The position numbers and the translations under genes are program-made. Of a DNA stretch of 64,000 nucleotides, positions 33,889-42,153 are shown piece by piece. The notes under the pieces are model-generated. The model had not been told where the DNA came from. It did no database searches and saw nothing but the letters and a program-made list of their open reading frames with translations. The first letter of the stretch is position 1. Each line of letters opens with the position of its first letter. Source of the stretch: Flavobacterium psychrophilum (GTDB lineage: Bacteria; Bacteroidota; Bacteroidia; Flavobacteriales; Flavobacteriaceae); contig CAMDDB010000009.1 in NCBI GenBank assembly GCA_945890865.1, forward strand, positions 13,357 to 77,356, given 5' to 3'.

Positions 33889-34395
33889 ATGAAAAAACTT
33901 TTTGTTTTAGTAGCTTTCATTTTTCTATTACAAGCCTGCGATGATGGTGATCTTACGCTAGAATCTTTTAATTTTGATTCAGCTTCAGTACAAAATTGTA
34001 CTACAAATAACTTAGTTTTTAAAATTAAAAGCAACGAATTATTACTTTTAAATATTCCTTCTAATAGTTTCATCAATGAAGAAACACCCGATGGTAGTCC
34101 GAGAATAGTTCCTATAAGTTCGTCCAATAAAATTATATATCGAATCTATTCTGACAACCTTAGTGCAACTGGTATTTGCAGTATTTTACCTCCCGCATCA
34201 CCTATCGTAAAAAAAGAATGGAATGCTACAGGTGGAACCATAGAAATTATTTCTGATAAGTTATTTGCAACCGATGGGATAACCGTTACGGGCTATACCC
34301 ATAACATCCGATTATTGAATGTAAACTTTTCAAATTCCAACAACTCCTTTAGTTTTACAGAATATATTTTTGGAAACTACCGAACAAATTTATAA
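33889..34395 (+). CDS. Small lipoprotein of unknown function
   Basis: A 168-residue lipoprotein: signal MKKLFVLVAFIFLLQAC with Cys17 as acylation site, followed by an Asp-rich spacer (DDGDL), typical of Bacteroidota lipoproteins. The mature part is beta-rich with one further Cys pair (VQNCTTNN and GICSILP). No known domain recognised. It is a single gene with its own TATTTTTG box and ends at a strong terminator. Confidence 0.85.
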   Translation: MKKLFVLVAFIFLLQACDDGDLTLESFNFDSASVQNCTTNNLVFKIKSNELLLLNIPSNSFINEETPDGSPRIVPISSSNKIIYRIYSDNLSATGICSILPPASPIVKKEWNATGGTIEIISDKLFATDGITVTGYTHNIRLLNVNFSNSNNSFSFTEYIFGNYRTNL

Positions 34396-34411
34396 CGCCG
34401 AGACCAATCAT

Positions 34412-34445
34412 AAAAAATGCCCCATTATTGAAGGGGCATTTTTTA
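34412..34445. terminator. Bidirectional intrinsic terminator
   Basis: Stem AAAAAATGCCCC/GGGGCATTTTTT around an ATTATTGAA loop, between the convergent lipoprotein and Smr genes. Confidence 0.9.
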
Positions 34446-34458
34446 TAGAATAGGACTA

Positions 34459-35019
34459 TTATTTGACTTGGTGCTTTATATATACTTCAGTTGCCCCCAA
34501 ACCATACTTTTGATAATTTGCATCCTGAAAAGAAATTCCATCGTATCGTCCCAATAGAAAATCCAATTCTGCTTTTAAAACGCCTTCTCCCACACCGTGA
34601 ATGAATACCAATTTTGGCATCCGATTTTTGATGGCAAAATCGAGTTGGCGTTTAGCGGTTTCCATTTGCATTGTTAAAATATCATAGTTAGTCATTCCGC
34701 GTTTTGAAGGCACGAGTTTTTCAATATGCAAATCCACTTCCAAAACAAATTCTTCCTTGCGTGACTTTTTTTCTTTTACAAAATTTCGTTTTTTTGGAGC
34801 TTCTTTATCTTTCAAAACAGAAATTAAACTTTGACTTGAAAAAAAGCCACTTAAAAAACTGGAATTATGAACTTTAACTAATTCTTTAGCTAAAAATTTC
34901 ATCTGAAATCCATCGGTTGTTTCGATGCAAATTTCGGTACTATTAACCGATATTACTTTACCAGAAATGGCTTCATCTAAAACCGCTACCTCATCGCCTA
35001 TTTCAAATTTCTGTGTCAT
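34459..35019 (-). CDS. Smr-domain protein (MutS2-like C-terminus)
   Basis: A 186-residue cytosolic protein. The N-terminal SH3/KOW-like part (KFEIGDEVAVLDEAISGKVI, about 3-50) is followed by a basic linker and a C-terminal Smr domain (EVDLHIEKL near residue 105 and LVFIHGVGEGVLKAEL), as in MutS2. Smr domains nick DNA or RNA in characterised proteins. The start could be 35031 (MKITMTQ) or 35019 (MTQKFEIGDEV); the latter is chosen because relatives begin close to K-x-x-x-GD. Both overlap the end of the upstream small gene (35003-35188), so translation is coupled. Confidence 0.85.
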   Translation of the reverse strand: MTQKFEIGDEVAVLDEAISGKVISVNSTEICIETTDGFQMKFLAKELVKVHNSSFLSGFFSSQSLISVLKDKEAPKKRNFVKEKKSRKEEFVLEVDLHIEKLVPSKRGMTNYDILTMQMETAKRQLDFAIKNRMPKLVFIHGVGEGVLKAELDFLLGRYDGISFQDANYQKYGLGATEVYIKHQVK

Positions 35020-35188
35020 CGTTATCTTCATTTTTAGAAGGAATTTTCTTCATTAATTTATACATTCCATACATAAAAACACCTATAGCTCCTATCATGA
35101 TAATTGGATTAGGTTGAGCTTTAGATTGCTCCACTAATGCAATGATTCCAGCGGCAGCTAGAACCAAAATTGACATCAATTGCTTCAT
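35003..35188 (-). CDS. Small membrane protein
   Basis: A 61-residue protein with two hydrophobic stretches (MSILVLAAAGIIALVEQ and IIMIGAIGVFMYGMYKLM) and a charged cytosolic tail (KKIPSKNEDNDDTEI). Function unknown. The reading frame overlaps the Smr gene by 17 to 29 bp on the same strand. Coding potential is supported by the hydropathy pattern and by the coupling to the Smr gene, not by recognised homology. Confidence 0.65.
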   Translation of the reverse strand: MKQLMSILVLAAAGIIALVEQSKAQPNPIIMIGAIGVFMYGMYKLMKKIPSKNEDNDDTEI

Positions 35189-35305
35189 TTTTTTTTCTTA
35201 AGAATTCAAATGTACTCTTTTTGATTTACCTATAAAACACTTTTAAAATTTTGAAATGAAATATCTCAGTTCATTAACAAATCATTTACAACTCAAAAAT
35301 GAAGT

Positions 35306-35322
35306 TTGGCACGACAATTGAA
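35306..35322 (+). promoter_or_regulatory. Near-consensus sigma-54 promoter
   Basis: TTGGCACGACAATTGAA matches the RpoN consensus YTGGCACGRNNNTTGCW at all specified positions but one (C to A in the -12 element). The expected start is near 35332-35333. No annotated gene follows on this strand. Confidence 0.5.
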
Positions 35323-35332
35323 ATTCTTTCGT

Positions 35333-35460
35333 GAAGCAACGTTTTAGAAACGAGTTTTTAAATGAAGTTGTAACCTTTTTAAGCGAAAAAATAATTGGTT
35401 GGTTAGTTTGTTTGTAAAATCCTGCAGATTCTAGTGAGAAGAAGCAGGATTTTATTATTT
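35333..35460 (+). ncRNA. Candidate sigma-54-dependent small RNA
   Basis: Hypothetical transcript of about 125 nt from the sigma-54-like site to the terminator at 35416-35453. It contains a small perfect hairpin CGTTT-TAG-AAACG (35340-35352) followed by TTTTT. No reading frame of note lies inside. The terminator also serves the convergent flippase gene, so its presence alone is not proof. Confidence 0.3.
35416..35456. terminator. Bidirectional intrinsic terminator
   Basis: 10-bp stem AAAATCCTGC/GCAGGATTTT (35416-35425 with 35444-35453). It begins right at the stop of the flippase gene on the minus strand and closes the possible small RNA on the plus strand. Confidence 0.8.
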
Positions 35461-36921
35461 CAACACTTTCTTAATAATTGAATTCATTACAAAATTAATA
35501 TCGGATGAAATTTTAAACACATGGCATAATCCAAGATAAAAGGCGCTTACTAATACCGATTTTATTGCAATATTAATTACCGGATGAAAAGTAAAATCCC
35601 AATAATAAAATACTAAAAAGGTAATAATAACCACTCCTAGCGCCACAATTGTTTTAAACGTAAATGGAAACAAATTCATGCGTAATATTACAAATAGCAA
35701 CTTGGCTAAACTATATAATGTAATGGCAATTAAAGTAGCCATGGCTGCACCATTCAATCCATAATTAGGAATGAAATACATGTTTAGTAAAACAATTAAT
35801 ACTACTAAAACTATTCCTAAACTCAAGACCGCTTTATAATATTTTGAATTGAAAATAATTGCATTATTATTTCCTAACATCAAATCAAAATACTTAGACA
35901 ACCCAATGGTAAAAACCACAAACAAGCCTTGACTGTATTCTTTAGGCAACAAAAGGTAAAGTTGATTGATATTTACTAAAATTCCGACCAATAGTAATCC
36001 CCCGATAACTTGTAAAGTAATAGACGTTTTTTTATACAACTCATTCAATTCCTCCCACTTTTGTTCGCTCATCAATTTTGCAGTAATTGGATAGGTTATT
36101 TGATGCATCGCTCTACTTGGAATAGAAATGACCATCGCAATAAATATAGCTACCGAATAAAAGGCTATATTGTCAATGTCCATATAGTGTTTGATCATGT
36201 ATTTATCAATATCCAACAACATATTTGCTATACTTGCCGACAAAATAATAAAGATTGTGTAGGTCCAAATTGCTTTGCTTTGCTTCGGAACTTTAAAATG
36301 TAAAACAATTCGCTTGACTTTATTTGCATAAAAGACAATAAGAAGCAAACTAATTCCGTAAACAAAAACTAAGGAATAAATAAATTCTAAGGGAGTAATA
36401 TACTGGTAATACACCCCATAAAGCAATACCGAGATGAGTATGCGCACAAAAACCTCCTTTACAAAGCTTCCAAAAACAGATTTCATGTGGGCGCGTAACC
36501 ATGCATAAAAGATCTCGAAATACCCCATAAAAACAGCAACTACAGGAATAACCCACACAAACGAATAAATTATAGGATTCTTTTGAGATTCATAAGTAGC
36601 AATGGTATCATAATAAAAATAAAAAAGTCCAGTTAGAGGAATTATAAACACCAAGGGAATCAACAACATATAGGTAATATAACTGCTTAATTCTTGCTCA
36701 GTTTTATTGTTGTCATTAAAAAATTTTATCAACGTATTTTGAATACCAAAAGACATGAGGGGATATAAAATATTGGCTGCAGACAACACATATCCAGACA
36801 AACCAAAGTAATCTTCTCCTAAAAAGTAAGGATACATAAACAAGGTATTTAACGCGCCAATCCCAAACCCTATAAAGGTAATTATCGTGTTCTTAATAGA
36901 TTGTTTGATAACGATTCCCAT
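35455..36921 (-). CDS. Polysaccharide flippase (Wzx/MOP superfamily)
   Basis: A 488-residue membrane protein with about 14 hydrophobic segments and the MOP/Wzx-like N-terminus (IKNTIITFIGFGIGALNTLF). Members move lipid-linked oligosaccharides across the inner membrane. It is the last gene of a three-gene minus-strand unit with a glycosyltransferase 16 bp upstream and a YfhO protein before that, supporting a role in O-antigen, capsule or glycoprotein-glycan export (inference). The substrate cannot be told. Confidence 0.87.
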   Translation of the reverse strand: MGIVIKQSIKNTIITFIGFGIGALNTLFMYPYFLGEDYFGLSGYVLSAANILYPLMSFGIQNTLIKFFNDNNKTEQELSSYITYMLLIPLVFIIPLTGLFYFYYDTIATYESQKNPIIYSFVWVIPVVAVFMGYFEIFYAWLRAHMKSVFGSFVKEVFVRILISVLLYGVYYQYITPLEFIYSLVFVYGISLLLIVFYANKVKRIVLHFKVPKQSKAIWTYTIFIILSASIANMLLDIDKYMIKHYMDIDNIAFYSVAIFIAMVISIPSRAMHQITYPITAKLMSEQKWEELNELYKKTSITLQVIGGLLLVGILVNINQLYLLLPKEYSQGLFVVFTIGLSKYFDLMLGNNNAIIFNSKYYKAVLSLGIVLVVLIVLLNMYFIPNYGLNGAAMATLIAITLYSLAKLLFVILRMNLFPFTFKTIVALGVVIITFLVFYYWDFTFHPVINIAIKSVLVSAFYLGLCHVFKISSDINFVMNSIIKKVLK

Positions 36922-36937
36922 GTTTTAATAAAAATGA

Positions 36938-38233
36938 TTAGTGATGAATTATTAGCAGCTTGGCTAATTTTTCGGTTAATGAAATGCGACTGTATTGTTG
37001 CAAACCTACTGGAAATACTTTTAAATTGTTTTGCTGAAATTGTTCAAAATAATATAGAATTTGAGTTTTTAAAGCTTTCAACTCGTCATATTTGAAGAAA
37101 GTTCCTGTATTAGTTTCTTTTATAATTTGAGCAAAATCTGCGTGCTCTGGTCCGATGGCAATTATGGGACGTTCTGTAACCATGTATTCAAATAATTTTC
37201 CCGGAATAATGCATCTAGTTTCTTGCGAATCAATTTCAATGAGTAACAATACTTGTGAACTTCGCTGTTCCATTATGGCTTCGTGATGGGGCAAATACCC
37301 CAAATGATTGACATGATTGTTTAACCCAAATTCCTTGATAGATTGCAATACCTCAGCACTCAACGCTCCTATCAATTTTAACTGAAACTGTTTATTAAAT
37401 TCCTTATTTTCTGTAATTAATTCTTGTAAGGCTTTCCATAAAATAGTTGGGTTTCGAGCCGATAAAAAGGATCCAATATGTGCCAAAGTAAATTTATCAT
37501 CCAACGGTTTTTTTCTCACTTGCTCTATATCATAGCCATTAGTAATTACTTCGATAGGTTTGGATGTAATAGCTTCAAATTCAGCTTTTGTGGTAGGTGA
37601 AGTAACGATGAGTTGGTCACATGCATTCATAACTTCTTTTTCTAACGCTTTGTGCTTATTAGCTGCCCAAGAACTTAGTTTGAGTTGCTTATGGTAACCA
37701 ATCGTTGTCCACGGATCACGAAAATCGGCCAACCAAGTTATATTGAGCTCCTTTTTTAATTGCAATCCTATCAAATGCAAACTATGTGGCGGACCTGTTG
37801 TGATTATCGTATCTATTTTATGCTCTTGAAGATATTCTTTTAAAAATTTAACCGAAGGCTTTACCCAAAACACTCTCGCATCTGGGATAAAAACGTTGCC
37901 TCGAATCCAAAGCATTGCTTTTTCTATAAACGATTGTTTTTTTTGATTGGGTATTATTCCCGAACTAATTTTTTTGGTATTATTTTTAAAAAAAAACGAT
38001 GCTAAGCCATAAGGTTCAAATATGGGTTGTTTGATGATAATCGCTTTACTTGAAACTTCATTTACTAATTTTTGATCGATTAAAGGATACGTAGGATTTT
38101 CCGGAACATAAACATGAGGCTCGATATTAAAATCGGGCAAGTACTTGACAAACTTCAACCAACGTTGAACTCCTGGGCCTCCCGCTGGGGGCCAGTAATA
38201 GGAAATGATGAGTATTTTTTTTGTTGGTTGCAA
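36938..38233 (-). CDS. Glycosyltransferase, GT-B fold (family 4-like)
   Basis: A 431-residue cytosolic or membrane-associated glycosyltransferase. The N-terminal donor-independent half starts ILIISYYWPPAGGPGVQRW, typical of GT4-like enzymes; the C-terminal half contains VITNGYD, FTLAHIGSFLSARNPTILW and the PGKLFEYMVTERPIIAIGP region with the conserved nucleotide-sugar-binding Glu. Donor and acceptor are unknown. It sits between YfhO and a flippase with gaps of 9 and 16 bp, so one polysaccharide operon is likely. Confidence 0.9.
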   Translation of the reverse strand: MQPTKKILIISYYWPPAGGPGVQRWLKFVKYLPDFNIEPHVYVPENPTYPLIDQKLVNEVSSKAIIIKQPIFEPYGLASFFFKNNTKKISSGIIPNQKKQSFIEKAMLWIRGNVFIPDARVFWVKPSVKFLKEYLQEHKIDTIITTGPPHSLHLIGLQLKKELNITWLADFRDPWTTIGYHKQLKLSSWAANKHKALEKEVMNACDQLIVTSPTTKAEFEAITSKPIEVITNGYDIEQVRKKPLDDKFTLAHIGSFLSARNPTILWKALQELITENKEFNKQFQLKLIGALSAEVLQSIKEFGLNNHVNHLGYLPHHEAIMEQRSSQVLLLIEIDSQETRCIIPGKLFEYMVTERPIIAIGPEHADFAQIIKETNTGTFFKYDELKALKTQILYYFEQFQQNNLKVFPVGLQQYSRISLTEKLAKLLIIHH

Positions 38234-38242
38234 GCTGTTAGT

Positions 38243-40738
38243 TTATTTTACCAATTTATCTTTCTTGTTCTCAAAATATACTCCAGCTCCAATTAACAAA
38301 AGCATTACAATAGCACTAATTAATGCGATGGCACTTCCAGTCTTCACTACTTGGGGTTCAAATTTGAATTCGATCGTATGCTTTCCAGCTGGAACTTGTA
38401 AACCTCTCAACACATAGTTTACCAGATAAATTTTTGCTACTTTTCCGTCTATTGTTGCGATCCATCCGTTTTTATAATAGTTTTCAGAAAAGACTGCAAA
38501 TCCGTCTTTGCTGGTGTATGAATTATATTTTAGATGATTAGGTTGGTGTTTGAGCAATTGAATCGATGCTGTTGTATCTTTTTCAAAAGTATTTTCTTTT
38601 AAATCATTAGTTAACGAGTTGATCACAACTTCATTTTTTGTATCCAATTTGCTTAATACTTTCATTTCTTCATCTGCAGATTTCACAAACTTTACGTTCT
38701 CAACAAACCAAGCATTTCCATTCGCATACGGATTTGAAACTGGCACATCACCTTGACCTGTTGGTACAATCACGTATTTTACATTGAGCATATCCAAAAT
38801 AGGATTGCTTTTTGTAAAACTAAGCGTTTGAAAATCGATAGTGTTACCTAATTCACTAATATTTTTCTCTACATTATAATCAAATAGTTGATCAAAACGT
38901 CTTGGTCTTACTGCGCTATAACCTCCAACCGATTTATGAAAATATGAAGTACGAGCTTGCATTCTTCCTTGAATTTCATACACTCTATAATTCGATGAGT
39001 CTTTTAAAATAAGGTTATCCACTTCGGTGGGTTCAAAAGGCATATCGACTTCGCGTGCGCTCTTAAATTGATCGGGACTGTTGTATACATAGCGTTTATC
39101 GACCATAAATAAATCGGCTACCATAAAAAACCCAACGGCAATAATTGCTGAAGTAGCGGCTAACTTATTTTGAATATACAACCAAAGTGCTGCAGCTGCA
39201 ACTGCAATCAAAATACCCGAACGCATAAGATCACTTGTGTAGAAATTTATACGATCTTCCTTAAGCGCTTTGATAAAATTGATTCCAAAGGATTGATCCT
39301 GGCTTTCGCCAAATAGTTGAATCAATTGTTCGTCCATTGCTCCTGAAAAATTAAAGACCCCTTTCGCTAAAAACAAAGCAATTAGCAAACCTAAACTCGA
39401 AGCGGTTGCTTTCCACAAACTGTTCCACTGTTTTTCTTTTTCGGTGGCAAAGAACGATTGCAATCCCATAATAGCTAAAACTGGAATACATAATTCTAGG
39501 ATTACTTGAATTGAAGAAACTGCTCTAAACTTATCGTATAAAGGAACGAAATCAATAAAAAACCGGGTTAATCCGTCAAAATTCTTACCCCAAGAAAGTA
39601 GTAAGGAAAGGATAGCTCCCGCTAAAAAAACATATTTTATTTTACGTTGATCATGAAACAAGCACAAAACTGCCAAAAAGAAAACTATGGCACCAATGTA
39701 TGCCGGAGCGGCTACAATGGGCTGGTCTCCCCAATAAGTTTTGCCATAATATTCAACCGTTTGTAATGCCTCTGAAGGTGTGGCTCCATAATTCAATAAA
39801 AAAGTATACAAAACCGAGTCTTCTCCCAAGGTTTCACTATTTCCACCCCCAAATAGACGAGGTGCAATTAAATTAAAACTTTCTGCAATGCCATAACTGT
39901 ATTCGGTAATGTAATCGTGTTCCATAGCTGAATTTGTCGTGTTGATCGAACCGTCTGGCTTAAAAGTAAGTTCGCTTTTGCCACGAATACTAAAATCAGT
40001 ATATTCAGCTGTTGCCATTAAATTAGCTGCATTTACACCTATGGCTAAAATTCCAGCTACTGCAAAAACGCCAATTGTTTTACCCAATACTCCATATTCC
40101 TTATTCTTAATTGCTATAACAACAAAGTAAATAGCCATTATCAACAATAAAAACAATAAATAATAAGTCATTTGAAAATGGTTGGCGTTAATTTCTAGAG
40201 CTGCTGCGACCATGGTGAGCACTCCACCTACAATGTATTTTCTTTGAAAAACCAAAAATACCCCCGCTACAACCATAGGCATATATGCGATTGCATGTGC
40301 TTTTGCATTGTGTCCAACACCTAAAATAATAATCAGATAGGTTGATAATCCGAAGGCAAGTGCTCCAAAAAAAGCTTTTAACGGATCCACTTTGAGTACC
40401 ATCAACAAGACATAAAACCCTAGAAAATAAAGAAATAAATAATCCGCTGGACGTGGTAAAAAACGCAAAGCATCGTCCAAAGCTCCTATGGCATCGTTTG
40501 GATAATTTGCACCCAATTGATAGGTGGGCATTCCGCCAAAAGCACTATTAGTCCAATACGGTTCTTCATTGGTTTCTTTTCTAAAATCGTTCTGCTCTTT
40601 TGCCATTCCAGTATACTGAACAATATCCGATTGGAAAATTTTATTTCCTTGTAAAATTGGATAGAAATAAACCAATGAAACGATTGCAAATCCAATCAGA
40701 ACTACTAAATGAGGGATTATTTTTTGGATGTTTTTCAT
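38243..40738 (-). CDS. YfhO-family membrane protein
   Basis: A large polytopic inner-membrane protein, 831 residues, with about 12-13 hydrophobic segments, a large extracytoplasmic loop region (about residues 560-790) and a final helix near the C-terminus. It begins with a helix followed by NKIFQSDIVQYTGMAKEQND, the loop with acidic residues found in YfhO/GT-C-like proteins; YfhO of Gram-positives adds sugars to teichoic acid using polyprenyl donors. Here it heads a glycosyltransferase-flippase operon, so a GT-C glycosyltransferase role on the periplasmic side is the best guess. Confidence 0.85.
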   Translation of the reverse strand: MKNIQKIIPHLVVLIGFAIVSLVYFYPILQGNKIFQSDIVQYTGMAKEQNDFRKETNEEPYWTNSAFGGMPTYQLGANYPNDAIGALDDALRFLPRPADYLFLYFLGFYVLLMVLKVDPLKAFFGALAFGLSTYLIIILGVGHNAKAHAIAYMPMVVAGVFLVFQRKYIVGGVLTMVAAALEINANHFQMTYYLLFLLLIMAIYFVVIAIKNKEYGVLGKTIGVFAVAGILAIGVNAANLMATAEYTDFSIRGKSELTFKPDGSINTTNSAMEHDYITEYSYGIAESFNLIAPRLFGGGNSETLGEDSVLYTFLLNYGATPSEALQTVEYYGKTYWGDQPIVAAPAYIGAIVFFLAVLCLFHDQRKIKYVFLAGAILSLLLSWGKNFDGLTRFFIDFVPLYDKFRAVSSIQVILELCIPVLAIMGLQSFFATEKEKQWNSLWKATASSLGLLIALFLAKGVFNFSGAMDEQLIQLFGESQDQSFGINFIKALKEDRINFYTSDLMRSGILIAVAAAALWLYIQNKLAATSAIIAVGFFMVADLFMVDKRYVYNSPDQFKSAREVDMPFEPTEVDNLILKDSSNYRVYEIQGRMQARTSYFHKSVGGYSAVRPRRFDQLFDYNVEKNISELGNTIDFQTLSFTKSNPILDMLNVKYVIVPTGQGDVPVSNPYANGNAWFVENVKFVKSADEEMKVLSKLDTKNEVVINSLTNDLKENTFEKDTTASIQLLKHQPNHLKYNSYTSKDGFAVFSENYYKNGWIATIDGKVAKIYLVNYVLRGLQVPAGKHTIEFKFEPQVVKTGSAIALISAIVMLLLIGAGVYFENKKDKLVK

Positions 40739-40778
40739 GAATGTAATAAAATAGAATAAGATGCTAAAGTAATTAAAA

Positions 40779-40805
40779 AAAGGATATTGTTAAAATATCC
40801 TTTGG
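40779..40805 (-). terminator. Intrinsic terminator after the DUF4834 gene
   Basis: 10-bp stem AAAGGATATT/AATATCCTTT (40779-40788 with 40794-40803) followed on the minus strand by seven Ts. It separates the DUF4834 gene from yfhO, so the polysaccharide operon must have its own promoter in the remaining 40 bp (a weak TACTTTAG is present). Confidence 0.85.
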
Positions 40806-40822
40806 TGCAGGGTAAAAACCCA

Positions 40823-41080
40823 TTAATTTATTTCTTCGTAATCGATATAATCGCCTACTTTTTCCTTTTCTTTTGATTGAAATTGAGTGGATTGATCTGT
40901 AGTATTTTGTTGTTGCTGTTGCTGTTTTTTATATTGCTCCTGCATTTTTTCTTGCATTTTATTAACTGCTTTCTGCATGATGATGGGAGCAAAAATTCGG
41001 ATGAGAAACTTGAACAAATAATAACTTAAAATAATAATTGCTAAGGTTCTTAATAAGCTGGAGCCTGATGCCATTTCCAT
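40823..41080 (-). CDS. DUF4834 family membrane protein
   Basis: An 85-residue protein with one transmembrane helix (LRTLAIIILSYYLFKFLIRIF), then a helical Gln-rich cytosolic segment (QEQYKKQQQQQQNTTDQ) and an acidic end (VGDYIDYEEIN). The helix-plus-Tyr/Glu tail pattern matches the Bacteroidota DUF4834 family from memory. Function unknown. It is divergent from the outer-membrane protein gene at 41188 and ends at its own terminator. Confidence 0.8.
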   Translation of the reverse strand: MEMASGSSLLRTLAIIILSYYLFKFLIRIFAPIIMQKAVNKMQEKMQEQYKKQQQQQQNTTDQSTQFQSKEKEKVGDYIDYEEIN

Positions 41081-41187
41081 AGGTTCTAATTTAAAAATTC
41101 AAAAATACAGATATTTGTTGGTAAAACTTCCAAATTGTTACTTAAAATTATGATAAAATAACTATTTTTGAGCATAAATAAACTGCT

Positions 41188-42153
41188 ATGAAGTCATTAC
41201 AATCGTTTTTTATTATAGGGCTATTATTGGCCATTCAATTTTCTTTTGCACAATTTACAGATGACATCAACTCCAATCGGCCAGGAAGATCTATGATGGC
41301 ATTTTCTGTTGGAAAAACCATAATACAAACCGAATCGGGAATCAACTATATTAGTGAAGATCATAAAGCACTAGATTATAAAGCCACTGGTTTGTTAGGG
41401 GAATTTGATGTGCGTTGGGGATTATTTTTCGAGCAATTGGAATTCATTGCAGAAGTACAGTACCAAAAAGACACCTATACCAAAGTAAATTTTGAAAAAG
41501 ACCGCAGTGCCTTAAAGAAAACCCTTATTGGTGCTAAATATTTAGTGTTTGACCCCTTTAAAAATTATGAAGACAAGCCTAATGTATTCAGCTGGAAGGC
41601 AAATCAACGCTTCAAATGGAGACAGTTCATTCCTGCGGTAGCGGTATATGCTGGGGCCAACTTCAACTTTACCAACAATCCGTTTAATTACGCTCCTTCC
41701 TCTGTTGTGGAAGCCGTAGTTAGTCCGAAAGCTATGGTCATTGCACAAAATCAATTTGGCTCTCGCTGGGTTTTGGTAACCAATATTGCTTACAATAAAA
41801 TTGGAACCGATTTTGCCAGCATCGATTACATTTTAACGTTGACCCGTGGATTCAACAAACAATGGTCGGGTTTTATTGAAAACCAAGGATTTATGGGCGA
41901 TTATTATTCCGATGGAATTGTTCGTGCTGGAGCCGCTTTTTTGTTTCACAAAGACATGCAAATTGATGCCTCTATTGGAAAAAATATAAAAGACACACCC
42001 AATTTGATTTCGGGAGGAATCGGATTTTCTTGGCGCTTTTCTGATAATTACCAAGAAATAAAAATTGAAAAAGATAATGGCAGCAAAATGGATAAAAAAA
42101 TGAAAAAGAAAGGCGAAAAAGAAGCCAAAAAACGTAAAGATGCTGTAGAATAA
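41188..42153 (+). CDS. Outer-membrane beta-barrel protein (transporter-like) with Lys-rich tail
   Basis: A 321-residue exported protein. The signal peptide ends near FSFAQ; the mature part alternates in barrel style (DINSNRPGRSMMAFSVGK, GINYISEDHKALDYKATGLL) and resembles the phenol-MetA/PF13557-type transporter-like family. The barrel is followed by about 30 very basic residues (KMDKKMKKKGEKEAKKRKD), unusual because outer-membrane barrels normally end at the last strand. It abuts the next gene with no gap, implying one transcript. Confidence 0.8.
   Translation: MKSLQSFFIIGLLLAIQFSFAQFTDDINSNRPGRSMMAFSVGKTIIQTESGINYISEDHKALDYKATGLLGEFDVRWGLFFEQLEFIAEVQYQKDTYTKVNFEKDRSALKKTLIGAKYLVFDPFKNYEDKPNVFSWKANQRFKWRQFIPAVAVYAGANFNFTNNPFNYAPSSVVEAVVSPKAMVIAQNQFGSRWVLVTNIAYNKIGTDFASIDYILTLTRGFNKQWSGFIENQGFMGDYYSDGIVRAGAAFLFHKDMQIDASIGKNIKDTPNLISGGIGFSWRFSDNYQEIKIEKDNGSKMDKKMKKKGEKEAKKRKDAVE

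Noticed and set aside
35256..35321. 21-codon reading frame upstream of the sigma-54-like site
   Set aside because: Too short, no start-region support, and its end overlaps the promoter itself.
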